This document shows positions 34,401 to 41,587 of a DNA stretch of 64,000 nucleotides, in pieces. The DNA comes from Pseudomonadota bacterium. Lineage in GTDB: Bacteria; Pseudomonadota; Alphaproteobacteria; Caulobacterales; Caulobacteraceae. The notes under the pieces are model-generated. The model had not been told where the DNA came from, ran no database searches, and saw nothing but the letters and a program-made list of their open reading frames with translations. The translations under genes were made by a program, and so were the position numbers. Numbering within the stretch: the stretch's first letter is position 1; each line of letters begins with the position of its first letter. The stretch spans positions 1 to 64,000 of the forward strand of contig JAFECT010000009.1 in NCBI GenBank assembly GCA_018241995.1. Direction: 5' to 3'.

Positions 34401-36385
34401 ACAACTCGTCGGGCGTGGCCATCGACATGACCTCGTCGGTCACCGGCGTAGCTTCCTCGGTCACTGCGGCCACGCAGCCGACCAAGGGCTCGCTGACGGC
34501 TACCGGGATGAGCTTCACCTACACGCCGACCCCCGGCGCGTTCGGTGCGGACAGCTTCACCTACACGGCCACCGGCGTAGGCGGGACGTCCAATACCGAG
34601 ACCGTCACCCTGACCATCGCGCCCCCGCCGGCTCCCACCGTCACGGGCGACACGGCCACGGTCGACGCCAATGGCGGCAACCAGACCATCGACCTGTCGG
34701 GCGATGTCTCTGGCGTGTTCACCCGGCTTACGGTGACCACCGCCCCCAGCCACGGAAGCTTGCGCATCTCAGGCACGACGGCGACCTACAAGCCTGCGAC
34801 GGACTACACCGGCCCGGACAGCTTCATGTTCACGGCCACCGGTCCGGGCGGAACCTCGACTCCGGCCACGGTGAACATCACCGTGCGCGGCCCCGACCAC
34901 TCGACCGCCGTGCCCACCGCCCAGGCCTTCACCGCCACCACCGTCGCCCTGACGCCGGTCACGGTGGACCTGGCGCAAGGCTCCACCGGCGGCCCGATCA
35001 CCGCAGCCAACGTCACCTCGGTCTCGCCGAGCGGGGCGGGCACGACTGCGATCGTGCAGGCGGGCTCGAGCTTCAACATGACCTTCACCCCTGGTCCGAA
35101 CTTCGTCGGCACGGCGGTCATCAACTTCACCCTGACCAGCGCGGGCGGGACCTCGGCCCCCTCGACGGTGACGGTGACGGTGACGCGGCCCGACCCGGCT
35201 TCGAACGCGGAAGTGAAGGGCCTTGTCGCGGCCCAGGATCAGGCGGCGCGCACCTTCGCGCGGGCGCAGATCTCCAACTTCGACCGGCGCATGGAAGACC
35301 TCCACGCGCCCGGCGGCGGCGGCTCCAGCTTCGGCATGGGCTTGAACTTCGGCGACTACGGTTCGAACCAGTACATCGACCCGAACCAGAACCCGCTGGA
35401 GCGCATGCGCCTGGAAGAGACCTCCGATCCCTTCCACCAGGCGGACCAGTTCCGTGACGCCAAGCTGTTCGCCGACAACGCCAACGGCTCGGCCGCGCGC
35501 GGCCAGGGCCGCCTGGCGGCCGGCGGCGCGGGCTCGGGGACCATGGCGGCCCCCGGCGGCGCGGCCATCTGGGCGGCGGGCACCATCGACCTCGGCCAGC
35601 GTTCGGCCCAGCTCGGCCAGGACAAGGTCAAGTTCCAGTCCTCCGGCCTGACCGTCGGCGCCGACATGCCGGTGGGCGAGCACTGGATCATGGGCGCGGG
35701 CGTGGGCTGGGGTCACTCCGATGACCAGGTTGGCTCCGGCGGCACCAAGTCCACCGCCACCAACTGGGTGGGCGCGATCTACGCTTCCTGGGAGCCGGCT
35801 CCGAACCTGTTCCTCGACGGCGTGGTGGGCGCAGGCTCGCTGAAGTTCGACACCCGCAGGCTCACCCCGGCGCTCGACTTCGTCACCGGCAGCCGCAACG
35901 GTTCGGAGACCTTCGGGTCGCTGACCCTGGCCTATGAGTGGCGCCATGACGGCTTCCACCTGTCGCCCTACGGCAGGCTGGATGCGGCCAACGCCAGCCT
36001 CCACGGCTATGCGGAAACCGGGAACACCACCTGGGCCCTGACCTACGGCTCGCAGAAGGCCAACCTGCTCTCGGGCGACCTTGGCCTGCGCGGGGACTGG
36101 ATCGTGCACCAGGGCTACGGCGATATGCTGCCGCACTTCCGCATCGAAGCCCGCCACGAGTTCGAGGGCTCCAATGCGGTGAACCTGCAGTACTCCGCCG
36201 CCCTGTCCGGCCCGACCTATACGGTCACCCCGGTCCCGGCCAGCCGCGACACCGTCGACCTCGGCATCGGCTCCGCCTGGTCCTTCAAGAACGGCTTCCT
36301 GTTCTCGCTCGACTACGACGCCATCCTGGCCGACCAGACCGGCAACGATCAGCGCTTCACCATCAAGCTGAAGAAGAACTTCTGA
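28472..36385 (+). CDS. Giant autotransporter with Ig-like (He_PIG), IPT/TIG and tandem-95 repeats
   Basis: A 2637-residue surface protein. The ATG at 28472 follows GGGGG and gives a long autotransporter-type signal peptide (charged n-region, then ALAALFGLFLVAAPSSAWA). A roughly 100-residue N-terminal domain has four cysteines (PQCNVSF, ANCDPG, QICGE, TVCGT); I see none later. About twelve He_PIG repeats of about 90 residues follow (typical core GALPAGLSLNxxTGxIxGTPTxxG). One IPT/TIG domain (VTSVSPNSGSSAGGASVTIT) lies after the second. About ten tandem-95/cadherin-like repeats (YGxPxxIDL, HGTxxxSG, DSFxYxATGPGGTS) make up the second half. The last 300-odd residues form a beta-barrel translocator ending in KLKKNF. 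It is probably an adhesin or long surface fibre; the ligand is unknown. It is divergent from the collar operons and followed by a terminator. Confidence 0.9.
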   Translation: MGVVALIARAARIFGGRKSANSAAPRWIAALAALFGLFLVAAPSSAWALPQCNVSFTVAANSNTTTYILNSTDLANCDPGFSGISPGVQQPALGGAYTPSAGGTYVTQSTANDDRIDYKPKAGFHGVETFQICGEPSTTVCGTVTVTVTAPTVSVSPSSLTAGTVGTAFNQSVSGSGGTSPYSFSLTSGALPAGLSLNTSTGAITGTPTAGGVFNFTVTASDSSINASGGSSPVSGSRNYNLTINAPTITVSPSSLSHGQEGSSFSQAITASGGTSSYTFAVTSGSLPTGVTLSSGGSLSGTPGAGTAGTYNFTITATDSSTGTGPYTGSRAYSWVIDQGPPTVTSVSPNSGSSAGGASVTITGTNFTGATGVSFGATAATGFTVNSNTQITATSPAHAAGTVDVTVTTSAGTSATGAADQFTYSAVTISPTTVSSGTVGTAYSTTGLSGSGGTGPYTFAVTSGALPAGVSLASDGTFSGTPTAGGTFNFTVTATDTVGGGTGSRAFSMTIAAPTITVSSTTINNATVGQSYSGPTFSASGGTANYTFAVTSGSLPTGLSLNGTTGVVSGTPTAGGTFNFTITATDSSTGTGPYTGSHAYSITSNAPTITVSPNFPPNMTTGQAYSQTFTASGGTSTYTFAVTSGSIPAGMTLSSAGVLSGTPTQGGTFNFTITATDSSTGTGPYTGSHAYTLLSQAATVSTSPTTIPDGAIGAAYSQTISGTGGTAPYTFQITGGALPAGLSLNATTGVISGTPTAAGAFTVFIVATDSSTGTGPFFGGRSYSFNIAAPTVTVSPNTLPNPQVGVAYSQTVSGGGGTSPYTFAVTSGALPAGLSLNASTGVVSGTPTAAGAASFTITATDSSTGTGAPFTGSQAYSVTVSAPSITLAPTTLTAGTIGTAFSQSVTASGGTAPYTYAITAGALPAGLSLSTAGAITGTPTAAGSFNFTVTATDSSTGTSSPFTGARAYSLTINSPTITLAPTTLTAGTVGTSFNQSVSASGGTSPYSYAVTAGALPAGLSLNASTGAITGTPTAGGSFNFTITATDSSTGTGAPFTGARAYSLTINAPTITVSPTSVSLTQGVSAGVTFTASGGTSTYSFAVTGGSLPAGLSLASNGALTGSPTGTGAFSFTVTATDSSTGTGPYTGSRLYSGTVQPGIPTPGAKSVTVVYNTATPIDLSTVITGATPSSVTVTTGASHGSTSVSGTTVTYTPTTGFHGTDSFQYSATGPGGTSPSSATVSITVSAPTITVSPGSLTGGTAGTAYSQTISASGGQTPYTFAVSAGSLPAGLTLNSTSGLLSGTPTASGSFNFTVTATDSSTGLGPVSGSQAYTLVIAKGTVTISPTTLPTITKTVPFSQMFTASGGVASYTFSLTSGAFPAGLTLNGATGVLQGTPTAGGAYSFTITATDSTGGTGPATGSQAYSGTVVILPPTATGKSVNVVYNTATPIDLTNQVAGESTGVHVSTGPAHGSTSVSGYVVTYTPANGYFGSDSFQYMADGPGGSSTAATVNINVALPAPPTANNTTVTLPYGATTLAIDLSSVMTGVASNVQVMNQPAHGSAAATGTTVNFTLLSDFTGSDSFNYKAVGPGGISANTATVTIVRGAPPAPTAAAASATVDYGSPGKAIDLTNSITGVASSVTVSSGPSHGTTSVSGKVVTYVPASGYQGPDSFQYTATGTGGTSAPATVTITVTAPAAPVASAKSASTAYGVAVAIDLTSSVTGAANSVTVSTPAGHGTTSTSGMSVTYTPASGFYGTDTFAYTATGAGGTSAPATVTVNVGTPAAPTVAAKTVSIPYGSPAQIDLSGSITGVATSIAVASNPTRGTVSVSGMTVTYTPTGTAYFRSDSFTYRATGPGGTSSTATVTVNIQTPPAPTAAPTTIGVPFNSAGTATDLSPSVSGLAASVSVSTAPTHGTATASGMSVTYKPTSGYFGPDSYQYTATGPGGTSSAATVTVNVGQPPAPFAKAKSVSVPYNSSGVAIDMTSSVTGVASSVTAATQPTKGSLTATGMSFTYTPTPGAFGADSFTYTATGVGGTSNTETVTLTIAPPPAPTVTGDTATVDANGGNQTIDLSGDVSGVFTRLTVTTAPSHGSLRISGTTATYKPATDYTGPDSFMFTATGPGGTSTPATVNITVRGPDHSTAVPTAQAFTATTVALTPVTVDLAQGSTGGPITAANVTSVSPSGAGTTAIVQAGSSFNMTFTPGPNFVGTAVINFTLTSAGGTSAPSTVTVTVTRPDPASNAEVKGLVAAQDQAARTFARAQISNFDRRMEDLHAPGGGGSSFGMGLNFGDYGSNQYIDPNQNPLERMRLEETSDPFHQADQFRDAKLFADNANGSAARGQGRLAAGGAGSGTMAAPGGAAIWAAGTIDLGQRSAQLGQDKVKFQSSGLTVGADMPVGEHWIMGAGVGWGHSDDQVGSGGTKSTATNWVGAIYASWEPAPNLFLDGVVGAGSLKFDTRRLTPALDFVTGSRNGSETFGSLTLAYEWRHDGFHLSPYGRLDAANASLHGYAETGNTTWALTYGSQKANLLSGDLGLRGDWIVHQGYGDMLPHFRIEARHEFEGSNAVNLQYSAALSGPTYTVTPVPASRDTVDLGIGSAWSFKNGFLFSLDYDAILADQTGNDQRFTIKLKKNF
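30215..30544. repeat. 57-bp perfect direct repeat within the autotransporter gene
   Basis: Positions 30215-30271 and 30488-30544 are identical over 57 bp and 273 bp apart, exactly 91 codons. They encode the end of adjacent He_PIG repeats (ITATDSSTGTGPYTGSHAY). Recombination between them would add or remove one whole Ig repeat in frame. Confidence 0.85.
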
Positions 36386-36413
36386 TCCAAGCCGTAGAAG
36401 ACTGACCCTCAGA

Positions 36414-36448
36414 CCCCCGTCCGCTCACGCGGGCGGGGGTTTCTCTTT
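36414..36448 (+). terminator. Intrinsic terminator after the giant autotransporter gene
   Basis: CCCCCGTCCGC and GCGGGCGGGGG form an 11-bp stem with one G-T wobble and a TCAC loop, followed by TTTCTCTTT. It begins 29 bp after the autotransporter stop codon. Confidence 0.88.
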
Positions 36449-36513
36449 GGGCGGTTGACTGGTCGGCCGCCTTGGCGGCATGTCGCGCCCTTCTTCTCGG
36501 GGAGGCGAGACTT

Positions 36514-37338
36514 ATGGCGACGGATCCGATCCAGGCCGCGGCGGACGCGATTTCGGCGCGGCTGAAGGGCGCCTTCCCCAAGATCGTCCTGGTGCTGGGC
36601 TCGGGTCTCGGCCCCTATGCCGACACGCTGCAGGACGCGGTCGCGATCCCTTACGGCGATATCCCCGGCTTTCCGATATCGACCGTGGCCGGCCACTCCG
36701 GCCGGCTGGTGATCGGCAAGGCGCGTGGCCTGCCCGTGGCCTGCATGCAGGGCCGCATGCACCTCTACGAGGGCCATGAAGCGGCGTCGCTGGCGCTGCC
36801 GGTGCGCGCCTTCAAGCGCCTGGGCGTGGAGACCCTGCTCCTGACCAATGCGGCCGGAAGCCTGGACCGCGGCATGGGCCCCGGCTCTATCATGATCGTC
36901 GAGGACCACATCAATCTGACCACCCGCAATCCGCTGATCGGCCCCAACGACGAGCGCATCGGCCCGCGCTTCTTCGACATGAGCGAGGCCTATGATCCCG
37001 CGCTCCGCGCAGACCTGAAGGCGGCGGCGGATGCGGCGGGCGTGCCTGTGCGCTCGGGCGTCTATGTGCAGGTGCTGGGGCCGAACTTCGAGACCCCGGC
37101 GGAAATCCGCGCCTTCCGCATCCTGGGCGGCGACGCGGTCGGCATGTCGACCGTCCCGGAGACCCTGGTTGCGCGCCACTGTGGGCTGAAGGTCGCGGCC
37201 CTGTCCTTGATCACCAACCTCGGCGCGGGCCTGGCGGGCCACGCCCTCTCGCACGAGGAGACCATCGAGGAGGCCGGCAAGGCGGCCAAGAGCGTCAGCC
37301 GCCTGCTCGACGCCTTCTTCGCCGCCCAGGCGTCCTAG
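36514..37338 (+). CDS. Purine-nucleoside phosphorylase (class I, trimeric type)
   Basis: This enzyme splits purine nucleosides (typically inosine and guanosine) with phosphate to free base and (deoxy)ribose-1-phosphate. The 274-residue protein has the class I PNP features: phosphate-binding VLGSGLGPYADTL, TVAGHSGRLVIG, CMQGRMHLYEGHEA, LLTNAAGSLDRGMGPGSIM, VYVQVLGPNFETPAEIRA and the base/ribose site GGDAVGMSTVPETLVARH followed by TNLGAG. The ATG at 36514 follows GGGGAGG. It stands alone and converges with lldD. It may supply hypoxanthine and guanine for salvage or for the purine degradation route 13 kb away. Confidence 0.93.
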   Translation: MATDPIQAAADAISARLKGAFPKIVLVLGSGLGPYADTLQDAVAIPYGDIPGFPISTVAGHSGRLVIGKARGLPVACMQGRMHLYEGHEAASLALPVRAFKRLGVETLLLTNAAGSLDRGMGPGSIMIVEDHINLTTRNPLIGPNDERIGPRFFDMSEAYDPALRADLKAAADAAGVPVRSGVYVQVLGPNFETPAEIRAFRILGGDAVGMSTVPETLVARHCGLKVAALSLITNLGAGLAGHALSHEETIEEAGKAAKSVSRLLDAFFAAQAS

Positions 37339-38480
37339 CTGAGGTCGAGGTCGTCGCGCCCGACCTTGCCGATGTCGGGCTGGCCGATCAGCTTGAGCGT
37401 CGTGGAAATCTCCTTGCGGAAGGTCTCCAGCATCGTCGAGACACCCGCGCCGCCACGCGCCGCCAGGGCGTAGGCCCATGCCCGGCCGATCAGCACGCCC
37501 TTGGCGCCCGACGCCACCGCACGCACCACGTCCAGCCCCGAGCGCACCCCGCCGTCAAGCAGCACCGTGGTCTTGCCGCCCACCGCCTCGGCGATCCGCG
37601 GCAGGGCGGCGATGGAGGATGAGCATCCGTCGAGCTGGCGGCCGCCGTGGTTGGAGACCACGATGCCCTCCGCGCCTGCCGACACGGCGGTTCTGGCGTC
37701 CTCCGGGTCGAGCACGCCCTTGATCACCAGCGGGCCGTCCCAGGTCTCACGGATGAAGTCGATGTCCTTCCAGGTGATCGACGCGTCGAAGTTCCTGCCG
37801 ACCCAGTCCCAGAAGGCGAAGGTCGAAGCGCCGGGTCCGACCGCTTCGGCGACATTGCCGAGGTCATGCGGGCGACCGTTGACGCCCACGTCCCAGACCC
37901 AGCCCGGCCTAGAAGCCAGGGCCTTCCACCGTTCGAATCTGGCGGTCCAGGCGTGGGGATTGGCAAGGCCCGAGCGGATGTCGGCATAGCGCGAACCCGC
38001 CACCGGCAAGTCGACGGTGAACAGCAGCGCAGAGGCGCCGGAAGCCTTCGCCCGCTCGATCATGGCGCGGTTGAAGCCGCGGTCCTTGATCACATAGAGC
38101 TGGAACCAGATCGGTTCGCCGGTGGCGGCCGAAACCTCCTCCATCGAGCAGACCCCGAGCGACGACAGCGAGAACGGCACGCCCGCCTTGGCCGCCGCGC
38201 GCGCCGCCTGCGCCTCGCCACGCCGAGCATAGAGGCCCGACAGCCCCACCGGGGCCAGGGCCACAGGCATGGAGGCCGCCTGGCCGAAGAAGCTGGTCGA
38301 GAGCTTCACCTCCGACACATCACGCAGCACGCGCTGGCGCAGCTTCACCCTGGCGAAGTCGGAGGTGTTGGCCTTGAGCGTCGCCTCGCTGACCGATCCC
38401 CCGTCGATGTAGTCGAACAGGAAGCGCGGCAGCCTGCGCCGCGCCAGTTCGCGATAGTCGCCGATGTCGGCCGGAATCAT
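37335..38480 (-). CDS. lldD: FMN-dependent L-lactate dehydrogenase LldD
   Basis: LldD oxidises L-lactate to pyruvate at the inner membrane, feeding electrons to quinone. The 381-residue protein of the FMN alpha-hydroxy-acid family aligns with E. coli LldD (396 residues) from the start (DYRELARRRLPRFLFDYIDG). It shows MPVALAPVGLSGLYARRGE, WFQLYVIKDRGF, WDVGVNGRPHDLGN, LVIKGVLDPEDA and the active-site VSNHGGRQLDG with the catalytic histidine. It ends DIGKVGRDDLDLS. Its stop codon shares CTAG (37335-37338) with the convergent phosphorylase gene. Related glycolate oxidases are an alternative, but the similarity favours lactate. Confidence 0.93.
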   Translation of the reverse strand: MIPADIGDYRELARRRLPRFLFDYIDGGSVSEATLKANTSDFARVKLRQRVLRDVSEVKLSTSFFGQAASMPVALAPVGLSGLYARRGEAQAARAAAKAGVPFSLSSLGVCSMEEVSAATGEPIWFQLYVIKDRGFNRAMIERAKASGASALLFTVDLPVAGSRYADIRSGLANPHAWTARFERWKALASRPGWVWDVGVNGRPHDLGNVAEAVGPGASTFAFWDWVGRNFDASITWKDIDFIRETWDGPLVIKGVLDPEDARTAVSAGAEGIVVSNHGGRQLDGCSSSIAALPRIAEAVGGKTTVLLDGGVRSGLDVVRAVASGAKGVLIGRAWAYALAARGGAGVSTMLETFRKEISTTLKLIGQPDIGKVGRDDLDLS

Positions 38481-38609
38481 CCGTCAGCCCCCGTCTTCGA
38501 GCCTATTGGGCGCCGTTCGCGCGCCGATGTCGATTCCGCTGTGAGGCGGCTCACAGCCGGGGCCTGCAGGCTGGACCACACTGGGGTGGCGCAAACAGCG
38601 GGGCGGATC

Positions 38610-39068
38610 ATGGCGAGCGAAGCTTCTACGATCACAGCCGGGCAAGACTGGGACTGGACCGAACTCTACCTCGACCGTCCGCTCAGCACCGCGGAGGTCG
38701 GAGCCGCCATCGCCGGCGCACTGCGGCTCGAGGTCCACGAGGTGCAGGCGGTCACCGACATCGCCCGGGTCAACTTGGCCACGCGTCCGCGGTTGGTCGC
38801 CCGGCTTACGCCCATGCTCGGCGAGTTCCCTCTGCGGGTGGAGTTCTTCCGCCACGACCACGCGCGGCTCTCCAACCTCAACGGCAAGGCGGTGGTCGAG
38901 GCTTTCCTGGCGACGACGCAGGCCTGGTCGCTTGTGGACGGCGGCGGGACGGCCGCGCCGCAGTGCTTCATCCTGGCCGGGCCGGGCGGAGAGGCGCGTC
39001 CCGTGGCGCTGGACCCCGAGGCCATGGACGCCGACCCGCCGGTGTTGCGCCTGGCGCGTCGTCTCTGA
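38610..39068 (+). CDS. Hypothetical protein
   Basis: I do not recognise this 152-residue protein. It has the ATG at 38610 with GGGCGG upstream and composition like the neighbours. Visible segments are ELYLDRPLSTAEVGAAIAGA, VNLATRPRLVARLTPMLGEF, VEFFRHDHARLSNLNGKAVV and a hydrophobic CFILAGPGGEARPVALDPEA near the end. There is no signal peptide and no membrane segment; it appears to be a soluble alpha/beta protein. It converges with the APC permease gene (4 bp between the stops) and is divergent from lldD. An in-frame extension to 37647 is antisense to lldD and is not included. Confidence 0.7.
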   Translation: MASEASTITAGQDWDWTELYLDRPLSTAEVGAAIAGALRLEVHEVQAVTDIARVNLATRPRLVARLTPMLGEFPLRVEFFRHDHARLSNLNGKAVVEAFLATTQAWSLVDGGGTAAPQCFILAGPGGEARPVALDPEAMDADPPVLRLARRL

Positions 39069-39072
39069 GCCG

Positions 39073-40491
39073 TCAGTCGAACACGTCTTCGTCGCCTTGC
39101 GGTCCCTGCAGCCGCCAGTCGCGTCGGGGCCGGATGAAGATCAGATAGTAGAGGCCGAACAGCACGCCTGTCGCCACGCTGGCGATCAGGCCGACGCGGC
39201 CCTCCTCCGGATCGGCCCAGGCGGTCCAGGCCACTCCGGCCAGAGCGATCAGGGTCAGGATCGGAGCCCAGGGGTAGAACGGCATGCGATGCAGGCCATG
39301 GGCGCTGGAGCCCGTGCGTCGGCCCCAGATCGCGGCCGCGCACATCAGGGCGTAGACGAAAACCACGCCTGCGCCGCTCAGCTTCAGCAGGAAGCGCATG
39401 TCGAAAAAGCACAGGCCACAGGCTAGGCCGCCGGACACGAGGGTGGCGACCCACGGGGAATGCAGGCGCGGATGCACGCACACCAAGGGGCTGTTCGCCC
39501 ATTGCGGCCAGATGCGGTCGCGCCCGGTGCTGTAGAGTTGGCGCGAGACCAGGAGCACCGTGGCGATCACCGCATTGAGGATGGCCAGGGCCACGCCCAG
39601 GCTCAGCCCTCGCTGCAGCACCGGCCCGCCGGTCGCGAGCACAAAGTCGCCGATCACCGACTTGGAGCCCAACAGCGCCTTCAGGTCCGGCGCGCCCATC
39701 AGGACCGCGGTCAGGGGCACGATCTCGGCGGCCACGGTGATCAGCACGGCGGCGACGATGGCCCGGCCAATGCGCCGAGGCGCGGCGTGCATCTCCTCCC
39801 CGAAATAGACAGCCGCGCCATAGCCGTCGTAGGCGAAGGTCGCGACCGCCACCGACATGCCGATGCCGACCAGGCCGACGGGGGCGAGCGCCGCGCCCTG
39901 GAGCGTCACGGGATGGGCCAGCATCTCCAGTGGCGAACGCACGGCGTGGCCGAAACCCAGCGCGGCCAGGACGGCGAGGGCGATCAGTTCGACCAATACG
40001 AACAGGCCGGTGACCAGGGCGTTGGTGCGGATGTTCAGCACGCCCAGCAAGGTCGCGCCGACGATGGCGATCAGGGCGACGCTGCGCGCCGACAGCCCGC
40101 CGGCCAGCGGCCCCAGATACTCGCCGATTCCCAGCGACAGCACCGCGACCGCCAGCAGTGAGTTCAACAGGTTCAGGCCCAGGATCGCAAAGCCCAAGAG
40201 GGGACCTAGCGTGCGCCCGACGATGGCGTATTCGCCGCCGGCCATGGGAAAGGCTGAGCTCATCTCGGCATAGACCTGACCGACGCTCAGCGCGATGAAG
40301 GCGGCCGCGATCATGGCGATCAGGGCGCCGGTCCCGGCCTGGGCGATCACGTCTGGGACGATCACGAACACGGACGAGGCCGGCGTCGCCGCCGACAGGG
40401 CGAGGAACAGCCCGCCCAGCAGTTTCATGCTGCGGCCGAGCGGTTTGGGCGGCGCAGGCGTCTTGGCGACCGGGCTGGGGACGTCGCTCAT
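39073..40491 (-). CDS. APC-family amino acid permease
   Basis: This 472-residue inner-membrane transporter of the amino acid-polyamine-organocation superfamily has about twelve hydrophobic segments. Family-typical features are FLALSAATPASSVFVIVP in the first helix, YAEMSSAFPMAGGEYAIVGR in helix 2, a VATFAYDGYGAAVYFGEEMH unwound helix 6 region and VLLVSRQLYSTGRDRIWPQW. The ATG at 40491 gives a 20-residue Pro/Lys-rich cytoplasmic N-terminus; the frame continues upstream but without family similarity. Substrate unknown, probably an amino acid or related amine. No enzyme gene next to it narrows the choice. Confidence 0.9.
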   Translation of the reverse strand: MSDVPSPVAKTPAPPKPLGRSMKLLGGLFLALSAATPASSVFVIVPDVIAQAGTGALIAMIAAAFIALSVGQVYAEMSSAFPMAGGEYAIVGRTLGPLLGFAILGLNLLNSLLAVAVLSLGIGEYLGPLAGGLSARSVALIAIVGATLLGVLNIRTNALVTGLFVLVELIALAVLAALGFGHAVRSPLEMLAHPVTLQGAALAPVGLVGIGMSVAVATFAYDGYGAAVYFGEEMHAAPRRIGRAIVAAVLITVAAEIVPLTAVLMGAPDLKALLGSKSVIGDFVLATGGPVLQRGLSLGVALAILNAVIATVLLVSRQLYSTGRDRIWPQWANSPLVCVHPRLHSPWVATLVSGGLACGLCFFDMRFLLKLSGAGVVFVYALMCAAAIWGRRTGSSAHGLHRMPFYPWAPILTLIALAGVAWTAWADPEEGRVGLIASVATGVLFGLYYLIFIRPRRDWRLQGPQGDEDVFD

Positions 40492-40650
40492 CAGGCTCCT
40501 CAAGGAAGGCTGAGACCTTAGCGGATGTTCCGGCGGCGCAAAGGTGTCACACGGCGGCTGTTGGCAGCATGGAGCGCGGTGTTCGTCGCAGCTTCGCATT
40601 GTCGCCACGATTGGGCGCTCCGTTCGCGCTGGATCGAAGGGAGAGGGCTG

Positions 40651-41583
40651 ATGATCTCAAACGGATGGGCCGTGCTGGCCCTGTGGCTGGCCGCGGGCGC
40701 GCCGGCGACCGGCGCCGCCACGCCGCATATTTTCGCGCCGGGCGTGATCTCGGGCCCCGCGCAGGACGACGCGCCGGCTTTCACGCCTGACGGGGCGACG
40801 GTCGTCTTCGCCAGCGGTTCGGGCAATTCCTCGGCGATTCTGGTCTCGCACCGGCAAGGGCAGGGCTGGTCCAAGCCCGAACTCGCGCCCTTTTCCGGCG
40901 AGTGGAACGACCAGCAGCCGACCATGGCGCCGGACGGCGCGTTCCTGGTGTTCGTGTCGAACCGGCCGGTTCACGCGGGCGACGCCAAACATCCTTCCGG
41001 CAATCTGTGGCGCGTCGCGCGCGCGGCTCAGGGCTGGGGCGTTCCGGAGCGGCTGCCCGACACAGTCAACGCAGACGCCAGCGTCTGGGCGCCCAGCATC
41101 GCCGGCGATGGCAGTCTCTATTGCATCCGCCGGCAGAAGCCCGGCGGGCCGCTCAGGCTGATGCGGTCCCAGCGGACCACGGACGGCTACGCGCCGGCCC
41201 AGCCGATCTCCTTCGGCGACGAGACCAGCCAGGACGTCGATCCGGCCGTGGCGCCGGACGAGAGCTTCATCGTCTTCGCCTCGGGTCACCCGGAGTCGGG
41301 CAAGCCTGAGCGGCTGTTCATCGCCTTCCGCAAGGGCTCAGGCTGGGGTCCGCCTGAGGACATGGGCGACGCCGTTAACGGCCCCTCGGGCGCGAACGGC
41401 GCGCGGCTCAGCCCGGACCGGCGCACGCTCTATTTCACCAGCGACCGGTCGGCCCCGACGCACTATCCGCGCACCCGCGAAGAGACCGCTGCGGCGCTCG
41501 AACGGGCGCGCTCCTGGGACAATGGCTCCAATAACATCTGGAGCGTCGATCTCGGCCCCTGGCTGGACCGGCCGCGAACCTAG
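40651..41583 (+). CDS. Exported PD40/TolB-type beta-propeller protein
   Basis: The 310-residue protein has a short signal peptide (MISNGWAVLALWLAAGAPA...GAA) and repeated PD40 (WD40-like) blades: DDAPAFTPDGATVVFASGSG, QQPTMAPDGAFLVFVSNRP, VAPDESFIVFASGHPESGK and ARLSPDRRTLYFTSDR. The blades resemble the periplasmic propeller of TolB and OmpA-linked PD40 proteins, but no second domain is present. GGGAGAGG lies before the ATG at 40651; the frame also extends to 40525 without a better signal. Probably periplasmic with a binding or scaffolding role; partner unknown. Confidence 0.82.
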   Translation: MISNGWAVLALWLAAGAPATGAATPHIFAPGVISGPAQDDAPAFTPDGATVVFASGSGNSSAILVSHRQGQGWSKPELAPFSGEWNDQQPTMAPDGAFLVFVSNRPVHAGDAKHPSGNLWRVARAAQGWGVPERLPDTVNADASVWAPSIAGDGSLYCIRRQKPGGPLRLMRSQRTTDGYAPAQPISFGDETSQDVDPAVAPDESFIVFASGHPESGKPERLFIAFRKGSGWGPPEDMGDAVNGPSGANGARLSPDRRTLYFTSDRSAPTHYPRTREETAAALERARSWDNGSNNIWSVDLGPWLDRPRT

Positions 41584-41587
41584 GCTG

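Noticed and set aside
31787..34753. Very long open frames on the minus strand opposite the autotransporter gene (also 28382-30538 and 34769-36157)
   Set aside because: They arise from the GC-rich repeated codons of the real gene; the translations are Arg/Gly/Ala low-complexity and match no family.
28900..35170. Regular repeats resembling a CRISPR or satellite array
   Set aside because: The repeats are about 270 bp, diverged and in one open frame coding for Ig-like domains; there are no short identical repeats with spacers.
37647..38609. Long upstream extension of the hypothetical gene at 38610
   Set aside because: This part is antisense to lldD, which is clearly coding; the extension is a shadow frame.
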